DNA of 64,000 nucleotides from Nostoc sp. 'Peltigera membranacea cyanobiont' N6. GTDB lineage: Bacteria > Cyanobacteriota > Cyanobacteriia > Cyanobacteriales > Nostocaceae. Within the stretch, counting starts at the first letter, position 1, and each line of letters opens with the position of its first letter. The translations under genes were made by a program, and so were the position numbers. Positions 9,381-19,039 of the stretch are shown here, one piece after another. The notes under the pieces are model-generated. The model was given only the letters and a program-made list of their open reading frames with translations, made no database searches and was not told the DNA's origin. Where the stretch lies: assembly GCF_002949735.1 (NCBI RefSeq), contig NZ_CP026681.1:1736001-1800000 (forward strand), read 5' to 3'.

Positions 9381-12300
9381 TCATTTCGTCTGTGCGAGTG
9401 CCACCACAGCTTGAACTAACTCTTCTGGATCGAGGGGCTTGGTAACGTGCCGTTGATAGCCACTGGCTATGGCTCGTTCAGAATCATCAACTCTGGCGTA
9501 GGCAGTCAAAGCGATCGCCTGAATCTGTCCGCCTTTTTCGGGGGGTAAAGTTCGGATCTGTTGAATTAGGTTATAGCCATCGACTTCAGGCATCCCAATA
9601 TCACTGACTAAGACATCGGGTTGGAAGGACTCCAAGTTTGCCAGTACTTCTGCCGCCGAAGTAACAGTCTTAACTGTCGCTCCGTATTCAGTCAGCAATA
9701 CGGTTAATAGCTCGCGGGCATCGGGATCGTCATCGACTGTCAAGACTCGAATTCCGGTGAGTTCGAGTGCTGGTTGTGACAACTCATCTATCTGCTTGAT
9801 TTCCGGTTCAATATTCAGCAGTGGTAACTGGACTGTAAAGGTGGCTCCAAAGCCTTCACCAGGACTATCAGCCGCGATCGCGCCGCCGTGAGCTTCAACC
9901 AATTGCCGGACGATCGCTAACCCCAATCCTAACCCGCCATACTTGCGGGTAATTGAGACATCTTCTTGACGGAATGACTCAAAAATATATGGGAGAAAGT
10001 CAGGGCTAATGCCTCTGCCAGTATCACTGACGATAATGTGTGCCCGATCGTCAACTCGCTCTAGTCGGATTTCTACCCGTCCTCCCTTGGGGGTAAACTT
10101 GATCGCGTTGGAAAGTAAATTCCAAACGATCTGTTGAAGGCGGTTGGAATCTCCAGAGACTTGCCCAATATTTGGTAGTATTGGATGCAACGTAATTGAT
10201 TTGGCAATGGCTGCCGTAGTTACCGTATCAATCGCAGCTTCAATTACAAAAGCTAGATTCACAGGAGCAGCATCAATGCTGAGTTTTCCGCGCAGAATCT
10301 TGGCTACATCGAGCAAGTCATCAATCAGTTGAGTTTGTAATTTAGCATTGCGTTCAATGGTGGCTAAGGCTTCGGCTGTTTTTGCTTCACTAAATTTGCG
10401 GGTTTGCAGCAGTTTTGTCCAGCCGAGAATTGGGTTAAGTGGCGATCGCAATTCATGGGAGAGAACGGCAAGAAACTCATCTTTAATCCGATTGGCGCGT
10501 TCGGCTTCGGCTCTGGCTAGTTTCTCCTGTTCCAACAGTTGCTCCCGTTCTTGCTCGGCAAGTTTGCGATCGGTAATGTCAAGGGCCGCTAGAATTGCGT
10601 AGAGAGGTTTTTGCTCTGCACTTGTCGGGTCAACGAAAGTCCGTTTGCGAACGCTTAACCACCGCACGCTGCCATCTGGCCAAACCACGCGATGGTCGCG
10701 TGCAAATAGACTAGAAGCAGCAGGATCTGAAAGATAATCGATTAATTGAGCAAGTTCGGCCTGTTCTTCTGGATGAAATGTCGCGTGGATCCGCTCGCGG
10801 GAGACAACTAGTTCATCGACGGGTAAACCGTATAAAGCGGCTGCTTCTGGCGAAAGCTCGACTATATTCGATGTATAATCAAATCTAGCAAGGGCAAAAC
10901 CGGCAATTTGCATCCCCAATTGCAAGCGCTCTTCCGATTCATACAAGTGTTGTTCAGCAAGTTTGCGATCGGTGATATCTTGCACGTTGCCCAACATCCG
11001 TACCGCGTTGCCAACGGTATCATAAAATACTTTACCTTTAGCCACTAACCAGCGAATGCCATTGTGATGTAGGATACGGAAATCACTTTCATAATGCTCT
11101 TGTTGTTGCTGGATGGTACGAGTCACCGCTTCATTGGCTGAGGTGCGATCGTCTGGGTGCAGGCAGCTTAACCACTCTTCATAGGTAATTGACTCTGTGG
11201 TTGGGTCAAACCCAAACAAATTACAGTACTCTTCAGAGACATGAGCGCTGTTGCGGATAATGTCCCAATCCCATAGTCCCGATCGCGTGGCTTTGTATGC
11301 TAGCTTTAATCGGGCTTCACTCTCCTGCAATAGGAGTTCTGTCTTTTTGCGCTGGGTGATGTCTCGTGAAACCAACAAGACTCGTTCCATCTGCCCGGAG
11401 GCATCCAGAATCGGGCTAACGACCACTTCCCACCATTTGGGAGTGTTTTTGATAGTTGGACAGTATCCGCGAAAAACGCTGATTTTGCCTACTTTAGCGG
11501 CAGCGAGTGCCTGCTCTGCCTGTTGCCGATAGTTGCCTTCCCAGAAACAGACCCATTCAGTATTAATATAGGAATCTAAGTCGTCAATTTCCATCAAACA
11601 CAGCCCGCCTGTATTCATGTACAGGAGCCGCCCATCCAGGCTCAATACTTTGATGCAGTCTGAACTGCTCTCTAAAATGCGGTTCTTAAATTCTTCACTC
11701 TGGCGCAGGGCTTCTTCGGTTTGTTGGCGAGCGGTAATATCTCGCCAGGTGGCAACAAATCCATCTCCAAATTTAGCCACGCGGATATCAAATGCTCTAA
11801 CTAAGCGTTGTTGTCCGTAATCATCCTCATAAACTAAGCTGTCTTTAATCAGCCCTTTCCCTGTTTCTACTACTTGACAGTACTCATCAAACAATCCACT
11901 ATCCCGATGCCCTGGTAGTAATTCACACAAACCCCGCCCAATCTGCTGCTCATAAGTCATTTGATTGTTGAGACAGGCCGCATCATTGACATATTCAGTC
12001 CGAAAATCGATAATCTGCCCCTGCTCGTTCCGGATCGCCCGGTATACCCCAAAGCAGTCCAGCATATTTTCAACCGATGTGCGGAAGCGTTCTTCACTCT
12101 GTTGTAGGGCTGCGAAAGAGCGTTTGCGTTCGCTAATGTCTTCGGCAATACCTGCAAACCGATAAATCTCTCCTGCTTCATCTCGAAGGGGAAAGCAGCG
12201 ATCGTGAACCCAACGAATATTACCATCGGGTAAGACGATCCGGTATTCTTCATCAAATTGACCTGCGACTGCTTTTTCATGAAAGGCTTTGTCAGTCGAT

Positions 12301-13895
12301 TCTCGATCCTCTGGGTGAATCCGATCGACCCATGATTGTTGTCCTTGATACAATTCCTCTGGGTTCAATCCCCACAGTCTTTGATATGCAGGACTAACAT
12401 AGCTGACTCGGTTTTCGTACACCTCTTTGATCCAAAATACCGCCTCAATATTTTCTGCGAGTTGCCGAAAACGTTCTTCACTATCCCGCAGAACCTGGGC
12501 TGAACGTTTGGGTTCGGTGATATCTAAATCAATCCCCGCCATCTGAATTGGTTGCCCGTGTTGGTTGTAGAAAACCTTGCCCTGACTGAGTGCCCAGCGA
12601 ATCTTACCGTTGGGATATACTACCCGAAATTCAATGTCATAGTCTTCTCCGGTGGCGATCGCCCGCTTTACGGCTGCCAAAACGCGATCGCGATCGTCTT
12701 GGTGCAACCGGGCTGCAAACATCTCATAAGAGCCGTCAAACTCTCCTGGTTCCATGCCAAATAAGGCTTCCAGGTTATCCGACCAGGAAATTTTCCCTGT
12801 TTGGATGTTCCAGTTCCACGTTCCCATCCGAGAGGCTGACAGAGCCAATTGTAGCCGTTCTTCGCTTTGACGTAGTTCCGCTTCTACTTGTTGGCGTTCC
12901 TTTAGTTCGTGCTGTGCCTGCTGATACAACTCTGCCTGTCGCAAGGCGATACTCAGCTGAATTGCCAGTTCTTTGAGCAAGTCAATCTCTAAGGGCTGCC
13001 AAAATCGAGGGGAGGTACAATGATGAGCAATCAGCAATCCCCAAAACTGGTTGTCTTGCAGAATGGGCACGACTAGATTAGCTTTGACTTGAAACTGAGC
13101 TAATAATTCAACGTGGCATGGGTCAATACTGCTATCCTGAATATCAGATATCGCGGTTACTTGTCCCTGATGATAGCGTTGGAAATAATTCTCGACAAAA
13201 GCGGGATCGTAGCTCACAGCTTCCGATGGATTCCATGCGAGGTAGTTCTCAGCCAGACAGGGATCGTGGATATTTGAGGAGAGGAGCGATCGCCACTCTG
13301 CCGCAACTGATTCTGCGATTACTGTACCATCCCCGTCAGGTTTTAACCGGAAAACCAGGACGCGATCGGTGTGGAGAAACTGCCGGACTTCGGCTACGGT
13401 TGTCTGAAGAATTTCATCCAGATTCAGGGATTGGTGAATTTGCTGGGTAATGTGGGCGACTACGCGCTCTCGTTCAATTCGCTGTTGCAATTGGGTGCGT
13501 AGCCGCACTGTTTCAATCGCCCCATTCACTGCTATTTGCAGCCCTTCTGGGGTAATTTGCTCTTTGACAATATAATCTTGTGCGCCCGCTTTCATCGCCT
13601 GAACTGCGATCGCCTCATTGCCCTGTCCGGTGACGACAATCACAGGTAGGCAGGGCTGTTGGGTTGAGGGTTGCAATTTAGCGAGAAATTCCAGTCCGTC
13701 TAGATCGGGCAGTCGATAATCAAGTAAAATGGCATCTGGCTGGTGTTGCTGCCAAAGTTCTAATCCTTGCCGTCCCAGCGTTGCTTCCAAAAATGTATAG
13801 GAATACTCGCGATCGCGCAGCAAATACCGCCGATAGAGTTCTCTATCCTCTGGGGAATCATCGACAATTAAGAGGGTGCGCTGTTGCTGAGACAT
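9381..13895 (-). CDS. Hybrid histidine kinase REC-GAF-PAS(x6)-HisKA-HATPase-REC
   Basis: 1504 aa, no transmembrane segment, probably cytosolic. An N-terminal receiver (about 7-125, acceptor D59 in LLDYRLPD) is followed by a GAF domain (about 150-315). Six PAS repeats follow, each introduced by a SEERL/SEERF-like linker and most with a PAC tail ending DITxRK. HisKA follows with H1147 (SHELRSP), then HATPase (NLLSNAIKF, DTGRGIS, GLGLAIV) and a C-terminal receiver (SDIGMPEVDG). The two flanking receivers suggest that input from another kinase is integrated with several small-molecule or redox sensors. ATG at 13895-13893. The gene converges on the 2221-residue kinase, separated only by the heptamer array, and lies downstream of the phytochrome operon on the same strand after a 374-bp gap. 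Signal unknown. Confidence 0.93.
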   Translation of the reverse strand: MSQQQRTLLIVDDSPEDRELYRRYLLRDREYSYTFLEATLGRQGLELWQQHQPDAILLDYRLPDLDGLEFLAKLQPSTQQPCLPVIVVTGQGNEAIAVQAMKAGAQDYIVKEQITPEGLQIAVNGAIETVRLRTQLQQRIERERVVAHITQQIHQSLNLDEILQTTVAEVRQFLHTDRVLVFRLKPDGDGTVIAESVAAEWRSLLSSNIHDPCLAENYLAWNPSEAVSYDPAFVENYFQRYHQGQVTAISDIQDSSIDPCHVELLAQFQVKANLVVPILQDNQFWGLLIAHHCTSPRFWQPLEIDLLKELAIQLSIALRQAELYQQAQHELKERQQVEAELRQSEERLQLALSASRMGTWNWNIQTGKISWSDNLEALFGMEPGEFDGSYEMFAARLHQDDRDRVLAAVKRAIATGEDYDIEFRVVYPNGKIRWALSQGKVFYNQHGQPIQMAGIDLDITEPKRSAQVLRDSEERFRQLAENIEAVFWIKEVYENRVSYVSPAYQRLWGLNPEELYQGQQSWVDRIHPEDRESTDKAFHEKAVAGQFDEEYRIVLPDGNIRWVHDRCFPLRDEAGEIYRFAGIAEDISERKRSFAALQQSEERFRTSVENMLDCFGVYRAIRNEQGQIIDFRTEYVNDAACLNNQMTYEQQIGRGLCELLPGHRDSGLFDEYCQVVETGKGLIKDSLVYEDDYGQQRLVRAFDIRVAKFGDGFVATWRDITARQQTEEALRQSEEFKNRILESSSDCIKVLSLDGRLLYMNTGGLCLMEIDDLDSYINTEWVCFWEGNYRQQAEQALAAAKVGKISVFRGYCPTIKNTPKWWEVVVSPILDASGQMERVLLVSRDITQRKKTELLLQESEARLKLAYKATRSGLWDWDIIRNSAHVSEEYCNLFGFDPTTESITYEEWLSCLHPDDRTSANEAVTRTIQQQQEHYESDFRILHHNGIRWLVAKGKVFYDTVGNAVRMLGNVQDITDRKLAEQHLYESEERLQLGMQIAGFALARFDYTSNIVELSPEAAALYGLPVDELVVSRERIHATFHPEEQAELAQLIDYLSDPAASSLFARDHRVVWPDGSVRWLSVRKRTFVDPTSAEQKPLYAILAALDITDRKLAEQEREQLLEQEKLARAEAERANRIKDEFLAVLSHELRSPLNPILGWTKLLQTRKFSEAKTAEALATIERNAKLQTQLIDDLLDVAKILRGKLSIDAAPVNLAFVIEAAIDTVTTAAIAKSITLHPILPNIGQVSGDSNRLQQIVWNLLSNAIKFTPKGGRVEIRLERVDDRAHIIVSDTGRGISPDFLPYIFESFRQEDVSITRKYGGLGLGLAIVRQLVEAHGGAIAADSPGEGFGATFTVQLPLLNIEPEIKQIDELSQPALELTGIRVLTVDDDPDARELLTVLLTEYGATVKTVTSAAEVLANLESFQPDVLVSDIGMPEVDGYNLIQQIRTLPPEKGGQIQAIALTAYARVDDSERAIASGYQRHVTKPLDPEELVQAVVALAQTK

Positions 13896-14269
13896 CAGGA
13901 ACTAATTGAGCCGATAGAGTTTAACCCACATTTTGCAGGTTAACACAGAGGAATTGGTATTTTTTAAATAGCGCTAAAATCCTCATCTATTGTAAAGATT
14001 TTAACATCCCCTTTGTTTTGTGACCCTGAGTCAAGAAAAATTAGGTATGATTTTTTTTTAAGAGAGTGATGAAAGAGCAATTATAGCAATACAAAAAAAT
14101 ATAATATATACCTAAATACAATCGCCATTAGGCTAATTGCAAATAGAATTTTCAACTACAATAAATTATATTATTTTTAGTGTTTATCTGCCAGGAAAAA
14201 CTCATAAACGCTCAATATATTATTGGAGTCATCAACGATTAAAAGAATGGGCGATCGCTGAACTCATGA
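13896..14269. other. Intergenic region between the response regulator and the hybrid kinase
   Basis: 374 AT-rich bases without a credible gene. A poly-T/A stretch at about 14050-14110 and a HIP1 octamer near 14250 are the only visible features. The region should hold the terminator of the phytochrome operon and the promoter of the hybrid kinase, both reading leftward. No clear hairpin was found. Confidence 0.45.
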
Positions 14270-14743
14270 CTAATCATCTAAGTAATCAGGCAGCGTTGTC
14301 ACTTCAAACCAATACTCCACGAGCATCTGAATATCTCGTTTCAGTTGAGCAAAATTAATTGGCTTAACAATATAGCTGTTGACACCATATTGATAGCATA
14401 CTTCGATATCTTTGGGATTATTAGAGGTAGTAAACACCACCACCGGAATCCTTTTCAAATTGTCATCCAGTTTAATCCGGCGCAACACTTCTCGTCCATC
14501 GGTTCCGGGCAGGTTCAGGTCAAGGACAATCAAGCCGGGACGGGGCGCATTTTCACGATTGATATAGCTGCCAGTCCGATAAAGAAACGCCAAGGCTTGT
14601 TCTCCATTCACACACCGTTCAATGAGAATCGGAATGGAAGATCGCTTTAGAAATCGTTGCAGTGCCTCAAAGTCTTCGTTGCTGTCCTCCACAACTAAAA
14701 GCAGTGGCGTTTGCTGGACAGGGGAGGCTGAAATACTAGTCAT
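14270..14743 (-). CDS. rcpB: Rcp-type single-domain response regulator of the phytochrome
   Basis: 157 aa receiver protein without an output domain. The acidic pair E19-D20, acceptor D75 (VLDLNLPG), T/S in VVFTTSNN and K in SYIVKPINF are all present, and the extended N- and C-termini are typical of the Rcp1/RcpB group that partners cyanobacterial phytochromes. Its ATG overlaps the stop of the phytochrome gene by four bases (ATGA at 14743-14740), so the pair is translationally coupled. It should take phosphate from H531 of the phytochrome. The downstream target is unknown, as for most Rcp proteins. Confidence 0.9.
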   Translation of the reverse strand: MTSISASPVQQTPLLLVVEDSNEDFEALQRFLKRSSIPILIERCVNGEQALAFLYRTGSYINRENAPRPGLIVLDLNLPGTDGREVLRRIKLDDNLKRIPVVVFTTSNNPKDIEVCYQYGVNSYIVKPINFAQLKRDIQMLVEYWFEVTTLPDYLDD

Positions 14744-16998
14744 TTGTTTACCTCCACCGACAGGGTAAAGTAAAATGTACTACCAAGAGTTGGGGTAGAT
14801 TCTACCCAAATTCTACCACCATGCCGTTCCACAATTTTGCGGGCAATGGTTAATCCTACTCCAGTCCCACCGCCAAATTCGTCCCGTCCATGTAAGCGGC
14901 GGAAGATTTCAAATATTTTGTCAAGATATTCTTGTGAGATACCAATGCCGTTATCACGAACGTAGAAAATAACAGAAGTGGGAGCAATTTTGCTTTCGTC
15001 ATTTGCTTCGATGAAACCAATTTCAACCCACTTTTGGGGTTTATCATTGTACTTAACGGCGTTGCTCATCAGGTTGCTGAAGAGTTCGTTAATTTGAGCG
15101 CGATCGCCTTGAATGTTATTAAGGGGTTGAGGAATGCGAAACTCGACTTCGCTTTGCGGTCGGGCAATAGTCAAAGTTGCGATTACCTGCTGCACTACCT
15201 CATTCAGATTCACTGATTGTCGGCTTAGTTCAGCGCGTCCCAACCGGGAGAAATGGAGGAGTGAGTTGATTAGGTCTTCCATTCGCTGCGTTAGCCGCAC
15301 TAGGGTTTGGAGTTTGGCAATTCCATCGTCATCCAGTACGTCTGCATAGTCTTCCATTAAGAAATTAGCATAGTTGTGAATCCCCCGCAGAGGTTCTTTC
15401 AGGTCATGGGAGGCAACGTAGGCAAAGGAATCGAGTTCTTCGTTACTGCGTTGTAATTCAAAATTCATCGATGCCATTTTGTCTGCTTGCCGCAACACAA
15501 CACCCACAACCAGGCTTCGCAGTTCAATAACCGCTTCAACTTCACAGGGTTTCCAGGGTAGGGCAGATCCTTGTACCGTTTCTTGCCATAATTGAAAAGA
15601 TTTGCGAGGAGATATGCGTAAACTGCCATCGGAGGAAACTTCCACAGGTTTGTTGGGGTTGCCGCCCCAATTCACCGTTTGAATTACCTCCGGGCGAAAC
15701 CAGAGAATGTAATTGTGATGAACTCTAGAAATTTCCAGGGCTAACACCCCACTGGCGATCGCTTGAAATGACTCAGCAGCAGGATAATTTTTCGCCAGCG
15801 ATCGCGTCTCAAACAAGTTATGAAAAAAGTGAGGTTTAATCCAATTAAGTAAGGCGTGAACCTCTTCCTCCGATGGCGTTTTCCCGACTCGAATATACTG
15901 GTTATCACTGCATATTACTGCTCCAGTAGCGCTAACCAGATTGAGTAATTGAGATTTCAGTTGCACCATGCCATCTCGGAAATACTCAGCCTGAGACAAC
16001 TCTTCAACAAATTGAGTTTGCAATGATTTCAATTGACTTTTGTAATCAATGTCTTCACTCGCTTCTTTGTTTACTAATTCCACAGACATCACCTGTCCAA
16101 TGAACTCGCACATAGTGCGGATATTGTAAGAAACATATTTGGGCGAAGAATGATGACAGGCAATCAATCCCCAAAGCTTTTGTTCGTGCATCAGAGAAAT
16201 AGACATGGAGGCGGTTACACCCATATTTTGCATGTACTCTAGATGAATTGGAGAAACACTCCGCAACACCGACAGACTAAGATCGAGCGGTTGATTTGTC
16301 AAAGGATTGTTCGCTGGAATTAAGCCGACAGGCTGGTAGCTGGCATCTGGAATCAGTCGCAGCCAGTTGAGGGTGTATAGCTGTCGGGCTTGCTTGGGAA
16401 TGTCAGAGGGCGGATAGTGTAAGTCTAGATAGGGCATTTCCAGACTGGTATCTTCAGCGATGACCCTGCCTGCCCCTTCGCTATCGAATTGATAGACCAT
16501 GACGCGTTCAAAGCCAGTAATTCGCCGGACTTCTGTAACCACAATCTGACACATTTCCAGTAGCGTGGGTGCTTTTTGAATGCGGGTAATAGTTCCTCTT
16601 ACCTGTTGATAGAAGTCAAAAAAGCCTGCTTTGCCTCTAGCTTTTTTCTGCTCCAATTCGAGAATAATAGTAGTATCTAAACGATGTACAATCCCATCAA
16701 AATGAATTGATTTATTCAGACACTTGATAGACAAATTTAGGGGATTGATGCTCTCAAAATCCTCTGCTAAACATTGTTGAATCAGCTTAATCTGCTTGGC
16801 ATCAAGTAAATCTGATAGTGGCTTCCCCAACAATTTTTCCGGTTGACGACCAATAACTTCCTGGGTATTGCTGCTTACCTGAATAATTTCCAGAGTGGGA
16901 TCTTGCAAAACTAGTAAAACCCCGTGAGGCTGGATCAGATTCGGAATGTGGATCGGTTCGCGATCGCAGTTTTTCAAATCAATAGTCTCATCAGTCAT
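14740..16998 (-). CDS. cphB: Bacteriophytochrome-type histidine kinase (CphB/AphB-like)
   Basis: 752 aa red/far-red photoreceptor with PAS (about 10-115), GAF (about 140-310), PHY (about 325-510), HisKA with H531 (SHDLKEP) and HATPase at the C-terminus. In GAF, PPSDIP (196-201, D199) and the chromophore-contact H252 are present. The phycocyanobilin-binding cysteine of Cph1 is replaced: the site reads SPIH, so the residue before H252 is I251. The alternative biliverdin-binding cysteine is present near the N-terminus as C11 in NCDREPIHIP. The PHY tongue motif PRKSF is visible. These traits match the CphB/AphB subgroup, which binds biliverdin. It forms an overlapping operon with its response regulator. 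No heme oxygenase gene lies in the window. Confidence 0.92.
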   Translation of the reverse strand: MTDETIDLKNCDREPIHIPNLIQPHGVLLVLQDPTLEIIQVSSNTQEVIGRQPEKLLGKPLSDLLDAKQIKLIQQCLAEDFESINPLNLSIKCLNKSIHFDGIVHRLDTTIILELEQKKARGKAGFFDFYQQVRGTITRIQKAPTLLEMCQIVVTEVRRITGFERVMVYQFDSEGAGRVIAEDTSLEMPYLDLHYPPSDIPKQARQLYTLNWLRLIPDASYQPVGLIPANNPLTNQPLDLSLSVLRSVSPIHLEYMQNMGVTASMSISLMHEQKLWGLIACHHSSPKYVSYNIRTMCEFIGQVMSVELVNKEASEDIDYKSQLKSLQTQFVEELSQAEYFRDGMVQLKSQLLNLVSATGAVICSDNQYIRVGKTPSEEEVHALLNWIKPHFFHNLFETRSLAKNYPAAESFQAIASGVLALEISRVHHNYILWFRPEVIQTVNWGGNPNKPVEVSSDGSLRISPRKSFQLWQETVQGSALPWKPCEVEAVIELRSLVVGVVLRQADKMASMNFELQRSNEELDSFAYVASHDLKEPLRGIHNYANFLMEDYADVLDDDGIAKLQTLVRLTQRMEDLINSLLHFSRLGRAELSRQSVNLNEVVQQVIATLTIARPQSEVEFRIPQPLNNIQGDRAQINELFSNLMSNAVKYNDKPQKWVEIGFIEANDESKIAPTSVIFYVRDNGIGISQEYLDKIFEIFRRLHGRDEFGGGTGVGLTIARKIVERHGGRIWVESTPTLGSTFYFTLSVEVNK

Positions 16999-17145
16999 TC
17001 TCAGCTTTTCAAACTCCTCATTAGAATTTGGGATTGGAAGATTTAAATATGAGTGGAAACGAAGATTTACTAAAAATTATTATTATTTATTTTTAACGAG
17101 TTTGACTTTTTAATTATATTTAACTCACACTATCGACTCAGACTT

Positions 17146-17379
17146 CTACTCTTCACTCAAAGTTTCAATCAACAAATCTACCTGCTGCTGTCGCTGCTGC
17201 AAAAAACTTTCACACTGACGTAAATACTCCACAGCACTTGCAAATTGATCGAACACAGCTTCTAATTCCAACTCACCCGCCTCAATGCGAGTAATAATTC
17301 CCTCTATTTCAGCAACCTTCGCCTCATAATTCCAACCTTCCATCGAATCAGAATTAGAAGCACTTTTACGTTTAATCAT
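17146..17379 (-). CDS. xseB: Exodeoxyribonuclease VII small subunit
   Basis: 77 aa, almost entirely helical. The core VAEIEGIITRIEAGELELEA with a final LLIETLSEE tail is the XseB pattern; the length is normal for the family. Several XseB subunits coat the helical arms of one XseA subunit and allow degradation of single-stranded DNA. It lies 38 bases downstream of xseA on the same strand, the usual arrangement. ATG at 17379-17377. A glycine-less N-terminal extension of about 13 residues is poorly conserved and the true start could be M13. Confidence 0.9.
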   Translation of the reverse strand: MIKRKSASNSDSMEGWNYEAKVAEIEGIITRIEAGELELEAVFDQFASAVEYLRQCESFLQQRQQQVDLLIETLSEE

Positions 17380-17417
17380 TAATCTCTCTGTGTCCTCTGC
17401 GCCTCTGCGGTAAGCCG

Positions 17418-18698
17418 CTACGCGTCTACGTTTACTTCCATAACCTTCACTTTAACGCCACCCTGCCCCAACTGAATCACCAATTCTTCCCCCACAGCCA
17501 ACTTCGTCGCCGAACGAGCGATCGCTCCATCTTCCGTTCTCACCACCGCATAACCGCGCTGTAACACAGCTTTTGGATCAAGACTAGCCAACTTTTGCCG
17601 CAATAATTCTAAATACTGCGTTGCTTGCTGCGATCGCCCCGTCGTAATTTGCACCAAATGCTGACGCTTCCAAGCTAGCTTTTCCACCTCCTGCTGCACT
17701 TGCCGATCTAACCGCAAACGTCGCAAACGATTTCGCAATCCTTGGAGTTTATTCTCAGCATTTTCCCTAAACTCATACACCGCATCATGTAAAGCCACAA
17801 CTCGCTGCCGATGCTCAGTATACAACTCTAAAAGTGCCGGTACAACCCTTTCCGCCGCCGCAGTGGGTGTATGCACACAGACATCTGCAACTAAATCCGC
17901 CAAAGATTCATCTCGTTGATGGCCAATGCCAGTTATTACCGGAATAGAACAACTAGCAAGCGATCGCACCACGCGTTCATCATTAAAGCAAGCCAACTCT
18001 TCCACCGCGCCACCACCCCGTGATAAAATTAGCACTTCGGCGCGTCCATCTCTTTCCACCCGCTCAATTGCTTTAACGATAGATTCCGGCGCTTGCTCGC
18101 CTTGTACTGTCGCGGGAGAAAATAAAACGTGTAAACCTGGATACCTTTGTTTGAGGGTTTTTTGAATATCACCCCAAGCAGCAGCCGTTGGTGAAGTGAC
18201 AACAGCGATGGTTTGGGGGTGGGTGGGGAGCGATCGCTTTCTTTGCGCGTCGAATAAACCCTCAGCCAGCAAGCGATTTTTTAGTTGTTGATAGCGCAAT
18301 GCCTGTAAACCAACACCAGCAGGTAAAGTCTGCCAAACTGATAACTGATACTCTCCCCGTTGCGGATACAGGCGAATACTACCCAAAATAATTATCTGCT
18401 CGCCAGCAACTGGCATTTGGGCGAGTTTTGGCAATTGGCTATTCCATACCACACATTTAATTCCGGCGGTGCGATCGGGATCTTGCAGCGTAAAAAATAA
18501 CCCACTGCGATGGTGGTTAGCGCTGGAAACTTCGCCAGTTACCCAAACTTGCCGTAATTGTTCATCTTGCTCTAACAGCAAGCGGATATAGTCAGTTAAT
18601 CCAGATACTGAAAGCGCAGTATTGAGAATGAGAGAGTCGGGAAGATCGAGAGTCATCAAAGATGCCTGAAAGCATTTGTGCTGGAGAGATTCTAGCAT
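17418..18698 (-). CDS. xseA: Exodeoxyribonuclease VII large subunit
   Basis: 426 aa catalytic subunit of the single-strand-specific exonuclease VII. The N-terminal OB-fold (about 20-115) contains VWVTGEVSSANHHRSGLFFTL. The catalytic core includes IAVVTSPTAAAWGD, LILSRGGGAVEEL, FNDE and PVITGIGHQRDES, followed by a long coiled coil and a C-terminal strand motif RGYAVV. It forms an operon with xseB. ATG at 18698 is used; M15 (18656) is an equally possible start because neither has a clear ribosome binding site. A relic of a second xseA tail occurs at 1630-1701. Confidence 0.93.
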   Translation of the reverse strand: MLESLQHKCFQASLMTLDLPDSLILNTALSVSGLTDYIRLLLEQDEQLRQVWVTGEVSSANHHRSGLFFTLQDPDRTAGIKCVVWNSQLPKLAQMPVAGEQIIILGSIRLYPQRGEYQLSVWQTLPAGVGLQALRYQQLKNRLLAEGLFDAQRKRSLPTHPQTIAVVTSPTAAAWGDIQKTLKQRYPGLHVLFSPATVQGEQAPESIVKAIERVERDGRAEVLILSRGGGAVEELACFNDERVVRSLASCSIPVITGIGHQRDESLADLVADVCVHTPTAAAERVVPALLELYTEHRQRVVALHDAVYEFRENAENKLQGLRNRLRRLRLDRQVQQEVEKLAWKRQHLVQITTGRSQQATQYLELLRQKLASLDPKAVLQRGYAVVRTEDGAIARSATKLAVGEELVIQLGQGGVKVKVMEVNVDA

Positions 18699-18871
18699 TT
18701 TAATGAAAACAGAAGTTTAGTCTATTCAAAGCCCCAAACATAATTTCTCCCCGATCTTCCCCAATCCCTTTTACTAAGCAAAGGCAATTTTCAGAACTGC
18801 TAATTGTCTCACTAACATCATTTCTCCGGTATTGATATCCACAGTAAATAGAGAATTTATTGGCTTTAATC

Positions 18872-18898
18872 TTCCACTAAATCTTTGATTTAGTGGAA
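18872..18898. terminator. 12-bp perfect hairpin in the gap between xseA and the aldo/keto reductase gene
   Basis: TTCCACTAAATC at 18872-18883 pairs perfectly with GATTTAGTGGAA at 18887-18898 around a TTT loop. There is no long T-run on either side, so intrinsic termination of the reductase transcript is possible but unproven. It could equally be a small interspersed palindrome. The rest of 18699-19039 shows no gene. Confidence 0.4.
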
Positions 18899-19039
18899 AT
18901 AGATCGAGACGCAGTGTGGTCTTCAAGACGCTTGAGACTCGCTAGCAGTGGTGTGGGTATCTGTAATTTGAATCAGGGAAAGCTGTTAGCCTTCATCCCT
19001 CGTCTGAAACACTGGAGTATATCACCCTTTTGCTGATAA

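Noticed and set aside
9073..9445. Three overlapping plus-strand frames encoding repeated ICHLSFV peptides
   Set aside because: They are products of the seven-base STRR array, which has no stops in any plus-strand frame; there is no ribosome binding site or family similarity.
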